A stretch of 64,000 bases of DNA. Source: Hexactinellida sp. DTS-2022. Lineage: Eukaryota; Porifera; Hexactinellida. Every line of letters starts with the position of its first letter. The stretch's first letter is position 1. The notes under the pieces are model-generated. The model made no database searches. It saw only the letters and a program-made list of their open reading frames with translations, and was not told the DNA's origin. Position numbers and translations under genes: made by a program. Location of the stretch: NCBI GenBank assembly GCA_028753945.1, contig JAPNXP010000001.1, forward strand, positions 11,212,501 through 11,276,500, written 5' to 3'. This document shows, piece after piece, positions 1 through 11,444 of this stretch.

Positions 1-123
1 AAATCTCTAACCGTTAAAAGATATTAGCAACGATTACCCGATTTCAGACTTAAGTTTAAAATGTAGAATATGACAGAATTATAAAATTTCTATAAAATTT
101 ATTTTAGGCACTCTTCGTTCGCA

Positions 124-678
124 ATGGCGACTTACAAGAAATGTTCGATCGGGTGGGCTCCCGGGAGAGGGCCCCCCCCGGGAGAGGTTGGGCTACCGAC
201 GGGAGAGGAGCCCCCCCCGGGAGAGGTTGGGCTACCGACGGGAGAGGAGCCCCCCCCGGGAGAGGTTGGGCTACCGACGGGAGAGGAGCCCCCCCCGGGA
301 GAGGTTGGGCTACCGACGGGAGAGGAGCCCCCCCCGGGAGAGGTTGGGCTACCGACGGGAGAGGAGCCCCCCCCCGGGAGAGGTTGGGCTACCGACGGGA
401 GAGGAGCCCCCCCCGGGAGAGGTTGGGCTACCGACGGGAGAGGAGCCCCCCACGGGAGAGGTTGGGCTACCGACGGGAGAGGAGCCCCCCCCCGGGAGAT
501 GCCCCCCCCCCGCGAGACGTTGGGCGACCGGGAGAAGAGTCCCCCCCGATCCCGATGGGCTCCTCGAGAGATCATAACCCACCGCCAGGTGAACCCACGC
601 CGCCCCGCGAGGACACGCCTCCCCGCGAGGATATATTGCTTGCTCCCACCCCCTATCGACCCATGCTATCTGGGCTGA
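124..678 (+). CDS. MATYKK repeat ORF (possible hypervariable exon)
   Basis: I do not recognise this protein. The ORF begins at an ATG (Met-Ala-Thr-Tyr-Lys-Lys) 19 bases after a TTTATTTTAG that looks like a splice acceptor. It then runs through about eight 13-residue units (PPPGEVGLPTGEE) encoded by a 39-bp GC-rich minisatellite, and ends in a Pro/Arg-rich tail. Because 39 is a multiple of three and no unit contains a stop in any frame, the other two plus-strand frames are also open (141-857 and 188-577), so the true frame is uncertain. C-run length changes (8 versus 9) shift frame inside the array. GC content is far above the flanks. The Met-Ala-Thr start is shared with the ORFs at 7122, 35502 and 50832. 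It could be a real first exon or only a minisatellite that happens to be open. Confidence 0.35.
   Translation: MATYKKCSIGWAPGRGPPPGEVGLPTGEEPPPGEVGLPTGEEPPPGEVGLPTGEEPPPGEVGLPTGEEPPPGEVGLPTGEEPPPGRGWATDGRGAPPGRGWATDGRGAPHGRGWATDGRGAPPREMPPPRETLGDREKSPPRSRWAPREIITHRQVNPRRPARTRLPARIYCLLPPPIDPCYLG
172..500. repeat. 39-bp GC-rich minisatellite with poly-C tracts
   Basis: About eight tandem units, each C(7-9) GGGAGAGG TTGGGCTACC GACGGGAGAGGAG. GGGAGAGG starts fall at 180, 219, 258, 297, 336, 376, 415, 454 and 494, a period of 39 with two units of 40 caused by an extra C. Most units are identical, which indicates recent expansion or homogenisation. Confidence 0.95.
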
Positions 679-897
679 TGACACCATCGAGCCAATTCGC
701 TCCACCGATGCTAGTCGCCCCCCCCCCCCCCCAGTACTCCAGCTGCGCCGCCTGCCCATTTCAATATGGAAGCTCCTCCTTACGTCCCCAACTCCTCCGT
801 AAGATTTCCAGAGTGGTTCGAGAGATTGTACCCCCCCACCCGCCCCATCTATTTTAGACCATCTATTTAATATGTGAATATGTGCAATGAATTTAAA

Positions 898-899
898 GC

Positions 900-938
<39 letters not shown>
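898..938. repeat. (TAA)n microsatellite
   Basis: About 13 copies of the trinucleotide ATA/TAA, directly visible. Confidence 0.95.
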
Positions 939-939
<1 letters not shown>

Positions 940-1743
940 TCCCACGTGACGTCATAAACCCATAAATCGGAATACGTGTGTCTCATTTCATGTTGTCTTG
1001 CCATCTAAAATTGTGGGTGAATCGGATAAGAACTGAAAGAGTTATTCCCAAATAAGTGCCTTTATTTTGTCTCTCCCGTTATTTTGTTTCAAAAACCAAT
1101 ATATCGTTGTCGTAGTACAAAATTACCCTAGGATATAAATTTTCAGCTTTTAGTATACTAGCATGTAGAAAACATATTTTGACTTTGTGTAAATTTGAGA
1201 ACTTGAGGCGTACTATAAATGAAATCAATATTAGGATTCAGGTGAAATATATTATTCATAAAATAGTACGATTTATATTTATAACAAATCACTATTACAA
1301 GTGCATGTGTTCACCAACCAAGGTTTCTTTGTTATGTAAGAATTTATTATTGTGCAGTAGAAGATATTTCTATATGTCCCTATTACTGGCCCCTCTGCTT
1401 CGGGTCCCCATTTCTCCGAGCCCCCCGGTTCTAACACAAGTAGCACCCCTCCTCTCCACGGGCCTGGAGGTGACCTATGTGAAATATATGCTTTGAATGC
1501 ACACTAAAATTCTAAACCTGATGGCAGTCCATGAATTTTCTTTTTACCTCTGGCTGGGCCACAATTCATTTATTATATTGTTCGCTTACAACCACAATAA
1601 TTAATGTTTAACTATGTACAGTATGTTCTGTCTAATAGTCCACCATTGGGAAAATGGAACCAGGTGGACTATTAAAGAATTTAGCCTTTAGTACATCAAT
1701 GGTCATATATACAAGTACACAAACATAGTACATAGTATAAGTA
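939..1743. other. No gene seen; short inverted repeat
   Basis: AT-rich sequence without a credible ORF. A 12-bp inverted repeat (TAATAGTCCACC at 1632, GGTGGACTATTA at 1663) may be a remnant of a pogo-like MITE. Confidence 0.6.
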
Positions 1744-1894
1744 GAGTATACTTATACAGCGATCATCGGCGTTTGTATTAAAAAAGCTCGCTACTTTCTA
1801 CCGATTGTTTTTTTATGTTTATATAAAACATCATCGGTACTAAGTAGCGAGGTTTTTTAATACAAACGCCGATGATCGGTGGAGAAGTATTCTC
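1744..1894. mobile_element. Palindromic MITE, copy 1 (MULE-like, 9-bp TSD)
   Basis: A 151-bp element that is almost one long hairpin: the arm reading GATCATCGGCGTTTGTATT returns inverted before 1880. It is flanked by a perfect 9-bp direct repeat GTATAAGTA (1735-1743 and 1895-1903). Nine-base target duplications are typical of Mutator-like transposons. A second copy with its own 9-bp duplication lies at 15027-15192. Confidence 0.88.
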
Positions 1895-1903
1895 GTATAA
1901 GTA

Positions 1904-4028
1904 TTGGGAAAATTCCAAAATACTCAACTTTCTTGAAAATTTCTAAATATACTACTCAACAATACTCAACTAATTTGTAAACATACAAAAGTTTTTCCAA
2001 ATATACTGAAGTTTTATTGGATTATTGCAAATATACTCTAGTTTTATTGGATTATTGAAACTAGTATTGTGCTCCAACCACAAATATTTATTAGTACAAG
2101 CTGCTCGTCTGCTCTACGCGCGTCATTACAACTTGTATTCGGGCCTACGGCCCTCGCTTGTATTTCAAGCATGTTGATTTTCAAATTAAATGTCGTTCTT
2201 GATGAGTGGCCTCCCTCGCTGTCTATTATATATCCGTAGATCCTAGCTATAGGTTTATATAAGGACAGAGTAAATAAATTGGATATTTATGCTAATTTGA
2301 ACAGATCATTTTCTAGATATTAAAATTAAAGCTTGTCCGTGTATAATAATATACCAACTCCATTTATAAAATAAATATCACTAAGAATAGTAATAAATTG
2401 TACCAGTGGACTCCTAACTTTGAGATGTGGAGAATTTATTGTATTGATTGATAATAATTTGATATCAAATAACTCAATGGACTGTTAGAAATGTATAGCT
2501 AGACAGACAGAACACAAATAACTGATTAGATGCCTGAACTCTCGACCAATTAGATTACTGTCTCAGTATTCTAAGTTATCAGTTAAGATGTGTCCTGTTC
2601 TTTTCAATACTATGTGAGTGATCTAAAATATTTTGGTAACACAAGTTTAATACCAAGTAAATAGTTTATTAATTTGCACTTTGCACCTATGCTAGTTCCT
2701 ATAAAATGCGAAGATCTTAGGATTCAAAATTATGACATATTCTCACGTTTAGCAAAGTGAGAAGATAGATACGAGAAATTTAATACAACTGTGTATACCA
2801 AATTTACCAATAGTACCAACATATTCCCCATCCCAAATCGCGAACATGCTTACCTATACAAAATTTGAAAACCATTTACTATTCACATTTGAGAAGGATA
2901 TCATATGACTCAAAAAACTAACCGCAGACAGTTTCAATGTGAATTTATCCTTCCACAGGAAATGATGTTATAACCTATAAGTATGATGTAAATGCGAACA
3001 AATTTCATAACAAATAAATGGTTACTGTGACTACAGTATACGCTATGTACGTATATATACTACTATATACATATTCATTGTGAATAGATTATTTTTACTT
3101 TTCATAATCAACTCGATAAAATGTTCTTCTGGAAAACCACTAAGGTAACTATTTTATTCGTGTATGTATACGATCGAAGTTTGCTTATATTATTTATTTT
3201 TACTTTACATAATCAGTGGCGGTTCAGAGTCTTCTCCCCGGCCCTGGGCCTGTGTTGTTGGATTGCTACTTTTGTTCAACTAAGAACCTTTTCTTGCATT
3301 ATTATCGGGTATGTCTTAGCTTCCTCTTGCATACTCTGCAATGAATTTTCCAATTAGTGGACATTAGTGCTTCTCAATGCTCAGGTACATGGAATCAATG
3401 CTCCAGTTGACCAGTTCCTGTGATCACACCTGGACAATATCCCGCATCTATATTTGAATTGTACTAAATAGCGGAGTATGTAATTTGTATACTACGTGTT
3501 ATACCTTCGTAGTTCCGCTATTTAGGCTGCAAAATGTGCCTGATTACATATCTATAATAGTATTAGTCAAATATCAATGACCTTCATTGCAGGGTATTAT
3601 ACAGGACTCAAATTGAATGCTCATAATTTCCCTAAGGTCACTAGAGTATGAATTTTGTACGCCTAAAAGGTTAGTTTTGTATTACTCTATGTGGAGTTTC
3701 GGCAGTTTTCGCGCTCCTAAACGCAAACATAGCCCATTTATACGCCTCTAGCCTGCTTCATTGTATATCCCTCCATCAAAAGTTTCAGTGAAAATAAGTG
3801 AAAGTAGCGATTTACAACAATTTCAGTTTTAAAATAATATTTTACCATTGAAATAAAGCAATTTTCATGCAACAATGTTGCACGAAAATAAATGTTGCAT
3901 GCAACATTGTTTCAGGAAATTGTGTTGCATGCAACATTGTTGCACCGTGTATGTTACCTTGTTGCATGCAACTTTGTATATGGTGGGCTTTAGCCTTCAA
4001 AACAAATATTTGAGAAATATATCAAATA
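1904..4028. other. No gene seen
   Basis: AT-rich intergenic sequence. It holds a GC-rich stretch at 2102-2170 (a cousin of the ones inside R2 at 6112 and 49834), an inverted repeat AAATAGCGGA/TCCGCTATTT near 3466-3525, and clustered TGTTGCATGCAACA palindromes at 3870-3975. Short ORFs at 3121 and 3875 lack coding character. Confidence 0.6.
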
Positions 4029-4185
4029 CAGTAGAACCTTGTTTGTACGAACATCAGGGGACCGTAAAATTATTTCGCCTTATCCGGAATTCGTATTAAC
4101 CAATGTCATTTCAATTGAAAAGGCTTTGAATGGGACTGAATTAGTGTTCTTATTAACCGTGTTCGTACTAACAAGGTTAATACTG
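4029..4185. mobile_element. pogo/Tigger-type MITE
   Basis: A 157-bp element flanked by TA on both sides. Termini CAGTAGAACCTTGTTTGTAC and, inverted, CAGTATTAACCTTGTTAGTA form imperfect TIRs. Relatives lie at 9419, 10110 (decayed) and 54619. TA duplication with a CAGT start is the pogo/Tc1 pattern. Confidence 0.8.
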
Positions 4186-4587
4186 TACTTTTTCCACACC
4201 TTTAACATTGTTGCTGGATTTGTCCTACAAAACTCTCTGAATTTTTCCTATATGCAAAATAGTGGAATTTGTCCTACTACTATTTTGGATTTTGTCCTAC
4301 AAATATTCAAAGGTTGGAATTTGTCCTAATAGTCTACTACTATTTTGGAATTTGTCCTAGAAAATGTATCCTGAATATAAGAGAATAATGAATCATAAAA
4401 TATAAACTCTGCAGACAATTTGATATTGAAAGGTAAAATTACTCCTAATTTTCTCGATAAAATGCATCAAGTGACTTTGGATTTATTGATGTGAATAATG
4501 AGCAATACAAATAATAAAGTAATTAATGAAATTACAGATTAATGTGAATACGTATTGAGATGCAATTTATTGAAAAATCCTTACTAT

Positions 4588-5218
4588 TCAATTAATTGGT
4601 TCCCGACAAATTGGACAATTGGTACCCATATTCGAGAGTTGATTAGCACAAGCTTCACAAAACCCACCATGTACACAATCACCATGCAATAGTGCAAAAT
4701 TTGACTACTTTGGCATTAGACATACGTGGCACTGATCGGGATCTGGTGTAAATTCATCTTCGTCAGTTTCATTTTCATTTATTGTTATATCTGAAACTTT
4801 CGATGAAATATAAGGTTTGAAATGTTCACGGTCAATTGTTAATGAAGTTGCATCTCTAGGTATTCACCTGTACTATAAAAACCATTCAGGTATTTTCTTT
4901 ACATTCATTTCGTTTTGCTTTTTTGGCCTTTGTACAGGAATTCGCTTCTCTAGTTATTTCTTTGTTTTCCAGCATCGCTGAAATTCAATGTCATTATCTG
5001 TAATGATGTTGTTCAAACTTCAAATAGGCCATAAATTTCCATATGTTTGGATGTGGAGTTTTAATATAGGACTTTAGTGATTTATGATAAGATTCGGGGC
5101 CATTGTTTGTCTCATTTTCGTAATAGAATACTGAGAGGTTAACATTTCCACTGATCCATGTCCTGTTAATGTAGGTTCGAAATTTTTTAACAAGTTCCTT
5201 TGTGTATTTCTTTTTCAT
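4588..5218 (-). pseudogene. MULE transposase C-terminal part joined to an MDM2-type RING
   Basis: Read on the minus strand from 5218, the frame encodes a segment with NETNNGPESYHKSLK and HPNIWKFMAYL. This matches the Asn-Asn/Glu, Trp-Phe block common at the end of animal MULE transposases. After one frameshift near 5015 a second frame continues as NIITDNDIEFQRCW, an acidic linker (NENETDEDEF), and then a RING: CHVC, HGDCVHGGFCEAC, CPICREPI. The His-Gly-x-x-x-His-x-x-x-Cys-x-x-Cys spacing resembles the C2H2C4 RING of MDM2. At least four in-frame stops break the second frame, so this is a pseudogene. The catalytic DDE part is not seen upstream. Whether the RING was ever one protein with the transposase or is a fused neighbour cannot be decided here. 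Confidence 0.6.
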
Positions 5219-5959
5219 GCAATGCAGAGATAGTATGTCGGTTGATATGAATAAAAATAGTAAAAAGCTGGTAGAACAATCTAGGAACTATTTTAAAGGT
5301 AGAATCAAAGTGGATATCAGTCGAACTATTTAACTTGCTTACCATGTAGCTTGAACCAAAATAATCGCTACTTGATCTGGTTCGATAACTATCTTTAAAT
5401 GATTATTATAATATTTTGATTCGCGCAGATATTTATCAAATTCAACCACATTTAAAGGTAGTTTCAGAGTGAAATTCTCCTTCTCTTAGACATACTACTC
5501 ACTAATTTTTTGAAAGTTACACAGGATGCTTCATGAGATTCTCTACAGGTTTCATTAAATAATTATCGAAGGTTAGAAAAGATATTTCTGCTTTCCGCTT
5601 GATTTGATTATTTAAGGTAATTTTCTCATCGTTATTTGCACTTTCCCTTATTGTGCTATGACATACTATCTGCATGTCGATTTGAATTAGTCAAATAATG
5701 TGTTAAATAATTATATTTCACAGAATTCAGAACCTGCATTTCTCCATTGCACAGCAGAATTTGAAGTTTACTTAGACAAACTCGATACTCTCTGTTTATT
5801 TGTGTCAATCGTCACCTTTAACAACGGCGAGAAAAGATCTGGAGTATGTTGGATAGAATTAACAACAATTAAATATTCAGGCGAGTATTTGAATATCAAT
5901 TTCATTCTTAGGCACTTTGTAGGGGTTTGTATTTCTTTGTAATAATTATTTGATATAAT
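5219..5959. other. No gene seen
   Basis: AT-rich sequence between the MULE remnant and repeat R2. The ORFs at 5700 and 5768 (opposite strands) have no recognisable domains. Confidence 0.6.
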
Positions 5960-6902
5960 GTTATTTCTATTCATATATTCTTTTTCGGATAATATATACG
6001 TACTACTCAGTCTTGTATTATTAAAATTTGTCATCGTTCGTCTGGCCCAAATTTGCAATTTTCGGTCTAATTTTCTTTCCACGTTCCTTAAACCAAGAAA
6101 TATTATCCATACCTGCTCGTCCGCGCTCTCGCACTCGCATTCTTACAACTTGCACTCGGCCGTTCGGCCCTCGCTTGCATCCTAATAATGTCTTTTCGAA
6201 TTAAATGCCGGTTGTATTTAATAAAAACTGTGGAACCTGAATACCTGATAGTAACGGCCAGTCATCCAGGTTCGTGAACTTGAGCAATACTTTTCCAGAC
6301 ATGCTAAAATCGAGAGATAGTACTCCAAAAGACCTAATGCAATATAGTATTTGGGCGGCTGACCTCAAACTGAATCTAGGTGCGCAGAAAAATCTTTGGT
6401 TATGTAACGAAAAATTAACGAAATCCCTACATCACGTATTTTGCCATTTACGTAATAAAAAATACGAGCTGTCACATTGGTAACACTTACCCCCTGAGCA
6501 TAACTTAATACACAGGTTGATTATATTACAGGTAATCATAAATGAATATTTTAGGTGGCCGCTAGTGACCCACGTAACAGTAGTACTATTGTTTCAGAGT
6601 AGGCTTGTCTCCATGGGTTTATCTAGATGTCTGGCCGGAACTTTTGGTACCAGCCAGGCATCGGTTTAGTTGCAAAGGTGCTTGCAGTGTGGTTCAATTA
6701 GGAGCCGGTTTGGCACTTAATTTGGTGCCAGGTGCTGTCCAGATTTTTATTGCCCAGAAATTCCTTGATAAATCCCTGTTTGGGTTCCCTAGAAGTTTTC
6801 CTCCTTCAAAAATGCCACTCCTGTTCGGATTAGAGTGGGTCGGTTAGCGAGGGTGTACTGTATTTACTATACATATTACGTACTAGTATAAAAGGAATAT
6901 TA

Positions 6903-7080
6903 CATTTACAATGAACTCTCTTTATAACGAAGTGCTTGAGCCTGTAAATTCCTTCGTTTTATTCCGAAAAGCGGAATATAATTTATGCATTTAGTGCTAT
7001 TGGGGAAATCTCCATTTCGTTATAAGTAATTAATTCATTATATCAGACTTCGTTTTAACTGCAGTTATTGTTATTTATAC
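6903..7080. mobile_element. pogo-like MITE inside R2
   Basis: Starts CAATGAACTCTCTTTATAAC and ends with an inverted relative (ACTTCGTTTTAACTGCAGTT). The R2-B copy at 50626-50785 shows the pair more cleanly (TCTCGTTATAACGAAG and CTTCGTTATAACGGCAG). Probably carried along as part of R2. Confidence 0.55.
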
Positions 7081-7121
7081 GTATACCCAACAATGTATAT
7101 TTCCAATTGTTTATGTTAGAG

Positions 7122-7405
7122 ATGGCTACCCCAAGTCACCCCCCTACTATTGGGGACACCCCCCCCTACCAACAGGTTGGACAGCCCCCCTGCCCCAATT
7201 GCGGCTATCACGCCCCAACGCCCCTCCCCCTGGAACAACAGTTGGAAATTTTCCGGGCGGTGGAGCGTGCAAACCAGCGCGACTCCGAGGCCACCGCCCG
7301 GAGTCAACGGGTTAATGCGCTGAGGACGGCCGCCTTGAACGATATGGCGGCCGTCCTCTTACTTGTTCCGGACAGGGGGAGGGGCCCCTTGGAGAGTATA
7401 ATAAG
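7122..7405 (+). CDS. GC-rich MAT exon, R2 copy A
   Basis: Unrecognised protein segment of 94 codons plus two bases. It starts ATGGCTACC two bases after TTATGTTAG (acceptor-like) and ends AAG/GTAAGT, a perfect donor consensus. The peptide starts MATPSHPP, has a CPNCG knuckle near residue 24, then a charged helix (EIFRAVERANQRDSEATAR) and ends LLVPDRGRGPLESIIR. The tail is conserved in R2 copy B (VERAQTRDSQTTAR, RGRGPVEALIR), although bases differ widely while noncoding flanks are nearly identical. GC is far above the flanks. It looks like a coding exon with a 5'UTR intron before it; later exons were not found. Alternatives are a captured host exon or the ORF of an unknown transposon. Confidence 0.5.
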
Positions 7406-7533
7406 GTAAGTATTATTCATGTTTATTCTTGTTTATTCTCTACTTTAATTTGTTTGTTTTTTCGCGACGGATAGTTATACTAGTACTCGTTTATAGGATC
7501 ATTTGAATTTTCATCAATAAGTTTGCTCATTAT

Positions 7534-8016
7534 CAGGGGCGGCAGGATTTAGTGTATTCTTAAGTTAAAATTAAATGTGATAAATTCGCCCATGATAATC
7601 CCAAAGCTCAATTCCGGGACACATTTCTAGAGGCTCGATTGTCTGAAAATTTAAGCTCGCTCGCTACGCTCGCTCAATTTTCATTAAAAAACATACATAT
7701 TATTACCGTATATCTCGTAAGTAGCATCGCCGCACCCCAAAAGTAGCAAATAAAAATTTATTAACAGTATTTGTGATAATTATTTTCTTCAAAAATAACA
7801 TTATTTGTAAATGTAATGCATATCTAGTAAGTGATTTCAAAAAAATCATTGGATTTTCGATGAAGTCCAAAATCCCTGGATAGTTTGCAAATATGACAAG
7901 TTCATCGTAGCTCCATTGTTTTCAGATAAATTCTGACAGATGGAAAAGCTGCCCCCCTGAAAAATTGGTTGCCCCCCCTCTGCCCCCCCAGTTCAAAAAT
8001 CCTGGCGCCGCCCCTG
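7534..8016. mobile_element. hAT MITE with perfect TSD and empty site
   Basis: A 483-bp element with termini CAGGGGCGGCAGGATTT and AAAATCCTGGCGCCGCCCCTG (TIR starting CAGGGGCGGC), flanked by the 8-bp direct repeat CTCATTAT (7526-7533, 8017-8024). The paralogous R2 copy B has a single CTCATTAT at 51287-51294 and no insert, which is an empty site. Confidence 0.93.
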
Positions 8017-8270
8017 CTCATTATGTTAGACAACAGCAACAAGAACAACATAAAATATTCATTTTCGAAATTTAGAAATGCGAAATTCGGAATTAGCATA
8101 CTTTCCGAGTTTGCCCAATTAAAACTAGCTAATCTAATTTGATGATTAATTAATCATGATTTGTGACCCAGGTTCACATCTGTAACCCATGGACATATCC
8201 TGAAAATTTGGGCTTAATAAAACTGTTCTGTGGAGAGGACGAACCAAAATACCAAGCAATAAGATTTTGA

Positions 8271-8384
8271 ACTGGGCCATTATACTATAGTATTGTCGGC
8301 ACAGTAATAATAATAATAACAATATTATAAGAAGGCAATCATTCCAATACTGGGCCACTATACTATAGTATAGTCGGCACAGTA
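8271..8384. repeat. Two Pal1 palindromes
   Basis: Two 36-37 bp near-perfect palindromes (ACTGGGCC, TATACTATAGTATA, GTCGGCACAGTA) at 8271-8306 and 8348-8384. Other copies lie at 13076 (half), 32111-32391 (five in tandem), 37946 and 51542-51657, always next to the same kind of flanking module. Confidence 0.85.
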
Positions 8385-8402
8385 AAATAGATAACTAACA
8401 GG

Positions 8403-8990
8403 CAGGGTTGGGTTCAATTATAATTTTCCACTACAATTACAATTACAATTATAAGGATTTGTGTTTCCAATTACAATTAAAATTATACTTATTTGTGTTT
8501 TTCAATTACAGTTACAGTTACAATTACAATTACAATTATGTCAAAAAAGTAACAGTTATAATTGAATCCAATACTATGAGTAGGTAGATGGCTGAGTACT
8601 GAATGCTCAATATTTACGTATATACCCTCATGATTACAAAGAGAAGCCATTTATTCATGTAAAATCAACCCCCTATTAGAAGTGTAGCAAAAATGTCAAG
8701 CCAAGCCATACTGGTGTCTAATAATTTGTATTAATAAATGACACTAGAAAACGTGTAATCGACAATTTTTCGGTCTGCTTTTAAGAACAATTTATTACAA
8801 TCAAAATTTCCAAATTGGATTAGTCTTTTGTAATTACAATTACAATTACAATTATAGGAATTTGTGCATTTCAATTACAATTACAATTATAGGGATTTGT
8901 GTTTTTCAATTACAATTACAATTACAATTATTTCAAAAAAGGAATTAATTGTAATTGAATTAATTACAATTGTAATTGTACCCAACCCTG
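8403..8990. mobile_element. hAT-type element, (ATTACA)-rich
   Basis: Termini CAGGGTTGGGTTCAATTA and TGTACCCAACCCTG, with flanking octamers CTAACAGG and CTAGCAAG (6 of 8 match). Subterminal sequence is built of ATTACAATTACA repeats at both ends, around a unique core at 8576-8800. A 178-bp relative with a perfect 8-bp TSD lies at 20643-20820 and a truncated one at 51677. Confidence 0.75.
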
Positions 8991-9194
8991 CTAGCAAGCA
9001 GTAATTTTAATGAGGGTCACTACGTAGTTGGCACAGTTGTCATTTTAGGTATATTTATATTGTTTTTTCTATATCTCATTCATCATCCAGAAACCTGACA
9101 CCACAGAGGTAATTGTTTATTTAGGGAATTTAGTAAACATAACTTCACACAGATATGAAATATATTGTTTACGAAGTTTTAAAATATGAGAATG

Positions 9195-9364
9195 TTTATA
9201 TAGAGCTTTTGCTCTTAGTAGAGTTTCAGATTTTGTCCCATACTAAAACCCCATGCTTACTTTCTAAAGGTCAATTTCAAACCCTGGGAAAAAACTGACC
9301 TTCCTCAGTGCCTGAATACACATACAAAAAATCTGAACTCTACTAGAGCTGAGCTCTATATAAA
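9195..9364. mobile_element. TIR element of about 170 bp
   Basis: Inverted ends: TTTATATAGAGCT and TCTAGTAGAGTTCAGATTTT read inward from both sides with small gaps. No target duplication is visible, so the class is open. Confidence 0.55.
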
Positions 9365-10932
9365 TGATTTGTTAAAATAAAAAAGCCGAAATCAGATTTA
9401 AGTAAATACTTCTATAAATACAATAGAACCTCGTTAGTACGAATATCAATCGACCGTCAAAATGCGTTCGCCTTATCCGGAATTCGTATTAACCAATATC
9501 ATTTGTATCGAAACAGTTACCCTACACTACAGAAAACAAAAGTGAATCTAGTTTATATGATTTTCCTGATAAAACGAACAAATTTAATTAACCCCTGGTG
9601 TTGCTATTAACGATAGTAGACAGTATTTGTTTGCAACTCGATTCAAACTAGGCAAGGGGCTGTAAAAAATGAGGTAATCAAACTGTTAACTTAATACACG
9701 GAAATTGTAGCATACATCAACTAAAATCTTTTTCTCTTCTTTGGGTAATCGTTAGCGCAATTTGTCTTCAGGTTGTTAGCTCCGCAAAATGAAAAATCTC
9801 GGATTATCGGAGAATACTTGTCAAAACAAATTTGGTTGACAGTAACTTAATAGAGGAATTCCTAGAGTTGTAAAGACAACTTGAAGATCTTTTTCACAAG
9901 TTATCAAGAGAAAGGGAAAACTATGATTCTTTAAGCTATTAAACATTCTGCCACCCGAACTCTAAATTATTCTTTTGACATCGCCCCCTCACCGCCCACC
10001 CCATTTACTCCAGAAAATATTTCGTGAGTTATATTAATTACAGAACATCTTTATTATTCAAGGTTGCAACTGATTAGTCCTGTTCGGTTGGACCAAATAC
10101 TCATATAAAATAACCACGTTAATACGACTACTAATGAGCCGTCAAGATTTTTGTCGTATTAACCGGTATCACTGAAAATCCTTTGGAGGATCCAAAAATT
10201 GTGTTCACACTAGCCGAAAACTCGTATTAACAGTGTTCGTACTAAGGAGGTACTCCTCTAATTTCCGAATATCGTTTCGGTATTTGGTTCGGAAGTTAAT
10301 ATATTCGGTTTACCTAATCTAAAAACTGTATTAAATCTAAAAACGATTATGATAACTATTCGGTCAACCGAATATCACTTTGAATAAATTGAAAAACTAC
10401 GTATTCGGTTAGATTATACTTTATTTTGTGCGGTTTTATCAAGAGATAATTTTTTAGACCAATACACACAACGCCGCAGGCACCGAGGCGCCCAGACGCC
10501 TCAAAAGCCTGCTGCCAAGGTGAGCTAATTATCAATACTCTTTATGGTGTATTAGAATAATGGTAGTCATTGGATTTACTTGATTTGTCCTTTTTGTGTA
10601 AAATATTTCGCGTGGCCATTATACCTATCTATGAAAATTCTAGATTTATAGTTTTTTGAAGATAAAACTATATTGTTTGATGTAATTTACCCTTTTAGAT
10701 TCCTAAGGAGGTATGCCTTTGCAGTCAGTTATATGTACATTACGTATTTTGATACTTTTCTTATACACATCAATTTTGAATAATTAACAACATGATGTAG
10801 TATAACTTGCGTTAATTAATTCTTTAATATAAATAGTGACGGTATCTATGATACACCTGATCATGTAACTTGCGAAGTTCTAGGTACAATTACATCACTA
10901 GTGTCTATGTCGATGTAAATACTATGTATATA

Positions 10933-11099
10933 CAGTCAACTCCGCTTAATAGAGCCACCGGTTAATCGGGTCAAAGTTTCACAGGATTTACAGGACAGAA
11001 TTACAGTTTGGCTTACAATATTTTCGGTTAAGCGGTTTCTCCGCTTAATCGGGTCGAAACAACCTGGTCCCGAGTGGCTCTATTAAGCGGAGTCGGCTG
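10933..11099. mobile_element. pogo-type MITE with TA duplication
   Basis: TIRs CAGTCAACTCCGCTTAATAG and CTATTAAGCGGAGTCGGCTG, flanked by TA (10931-10932, 11100-11101). The copy in R1-3 is at 55878-56046, and R1-2 lacks this whole segment. Confidence 0.9.
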
Positions 11100-11290
11100 T
11101 ACGTACTTATATTTAACTTACACATGCGATTCTAAGTTTAGACCTGTTCTTTTTATAGGTCTAAAGGCAAAAAAGAGGTGTGTAAATATTTGTCAATATA
11201 TATTTGAAAATGGTCCTCAGTGTGGGGGTTCTATCCTGAAAGTTGTACGCCTAAAATATATGGGGCATGTTTGGAAATAACCCTGTAATA

Positions 11291-11444
11291 CAGTGTTTCT
11301 CAACGTGGGCGATAAAATGGCGGTTTGACTTATAAATGGAACCCGCCCTCCGGTCAGTGCAATATAATACAATCGGAGGGGGGCGATGGGTATTGCCGCG
11401 ATTCGCTAAGGGGGAGATAGACTGAAAAAGGTTGAGAAACGCTG
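11291..11444. mobile_element. hAT MITE with 8-bp TSD
   Basis: TIRs CAGTGTTTCTCAAC and GTTGAGAAACGCTG, flanked by perfect CTGTAATA repeats (11283-11290, 11445-11452). Orthologous copies sit in R1-2 (45987-46139, right duplication kept) and R1-3 (56241 to about 56389, right end lost). Confidence 0.92.

Larger units (their letters stand above)
5960..8402 (+). repeat. Repeat R2, copy A
   Basis: About 2.4 kb that recurs at 49688-51680 with identity that looks above 90% outside one exon and one insertion. It contains, in order, a GC-rich palindromic stretch (6112-6182), a pogo-like segment (6900-7077), a GC-rich exon (7122-7405), an inserted hAT MITE (7534-8016) absent from copy B, and a terminal module with two short palindromes (8271-8306, 8348-8384). 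No transposase is present, so this is a non-autonomous or composite element of unknown class. Confidence 0.85.

Noticed and set aside
132-575. Minus-strand ORF of 147 residues and others on the opposite strand of the 39-bp array
   Set aside because: Shadow frames of a stop-free minisatellite.
5700-6185. Overlapping ORFs on both strands
   Set aside because: Low-complexity AT-rich frames, no motifs, and 5958-6185 lies in a noncoding repeat shared with 49680 onward without frame conservation.
8146-8358. Leu-rich minus-strand ORF (also 51445-51675)
   Set aside because: Translation of TAA microsatellite and palindromes at the R2 end.
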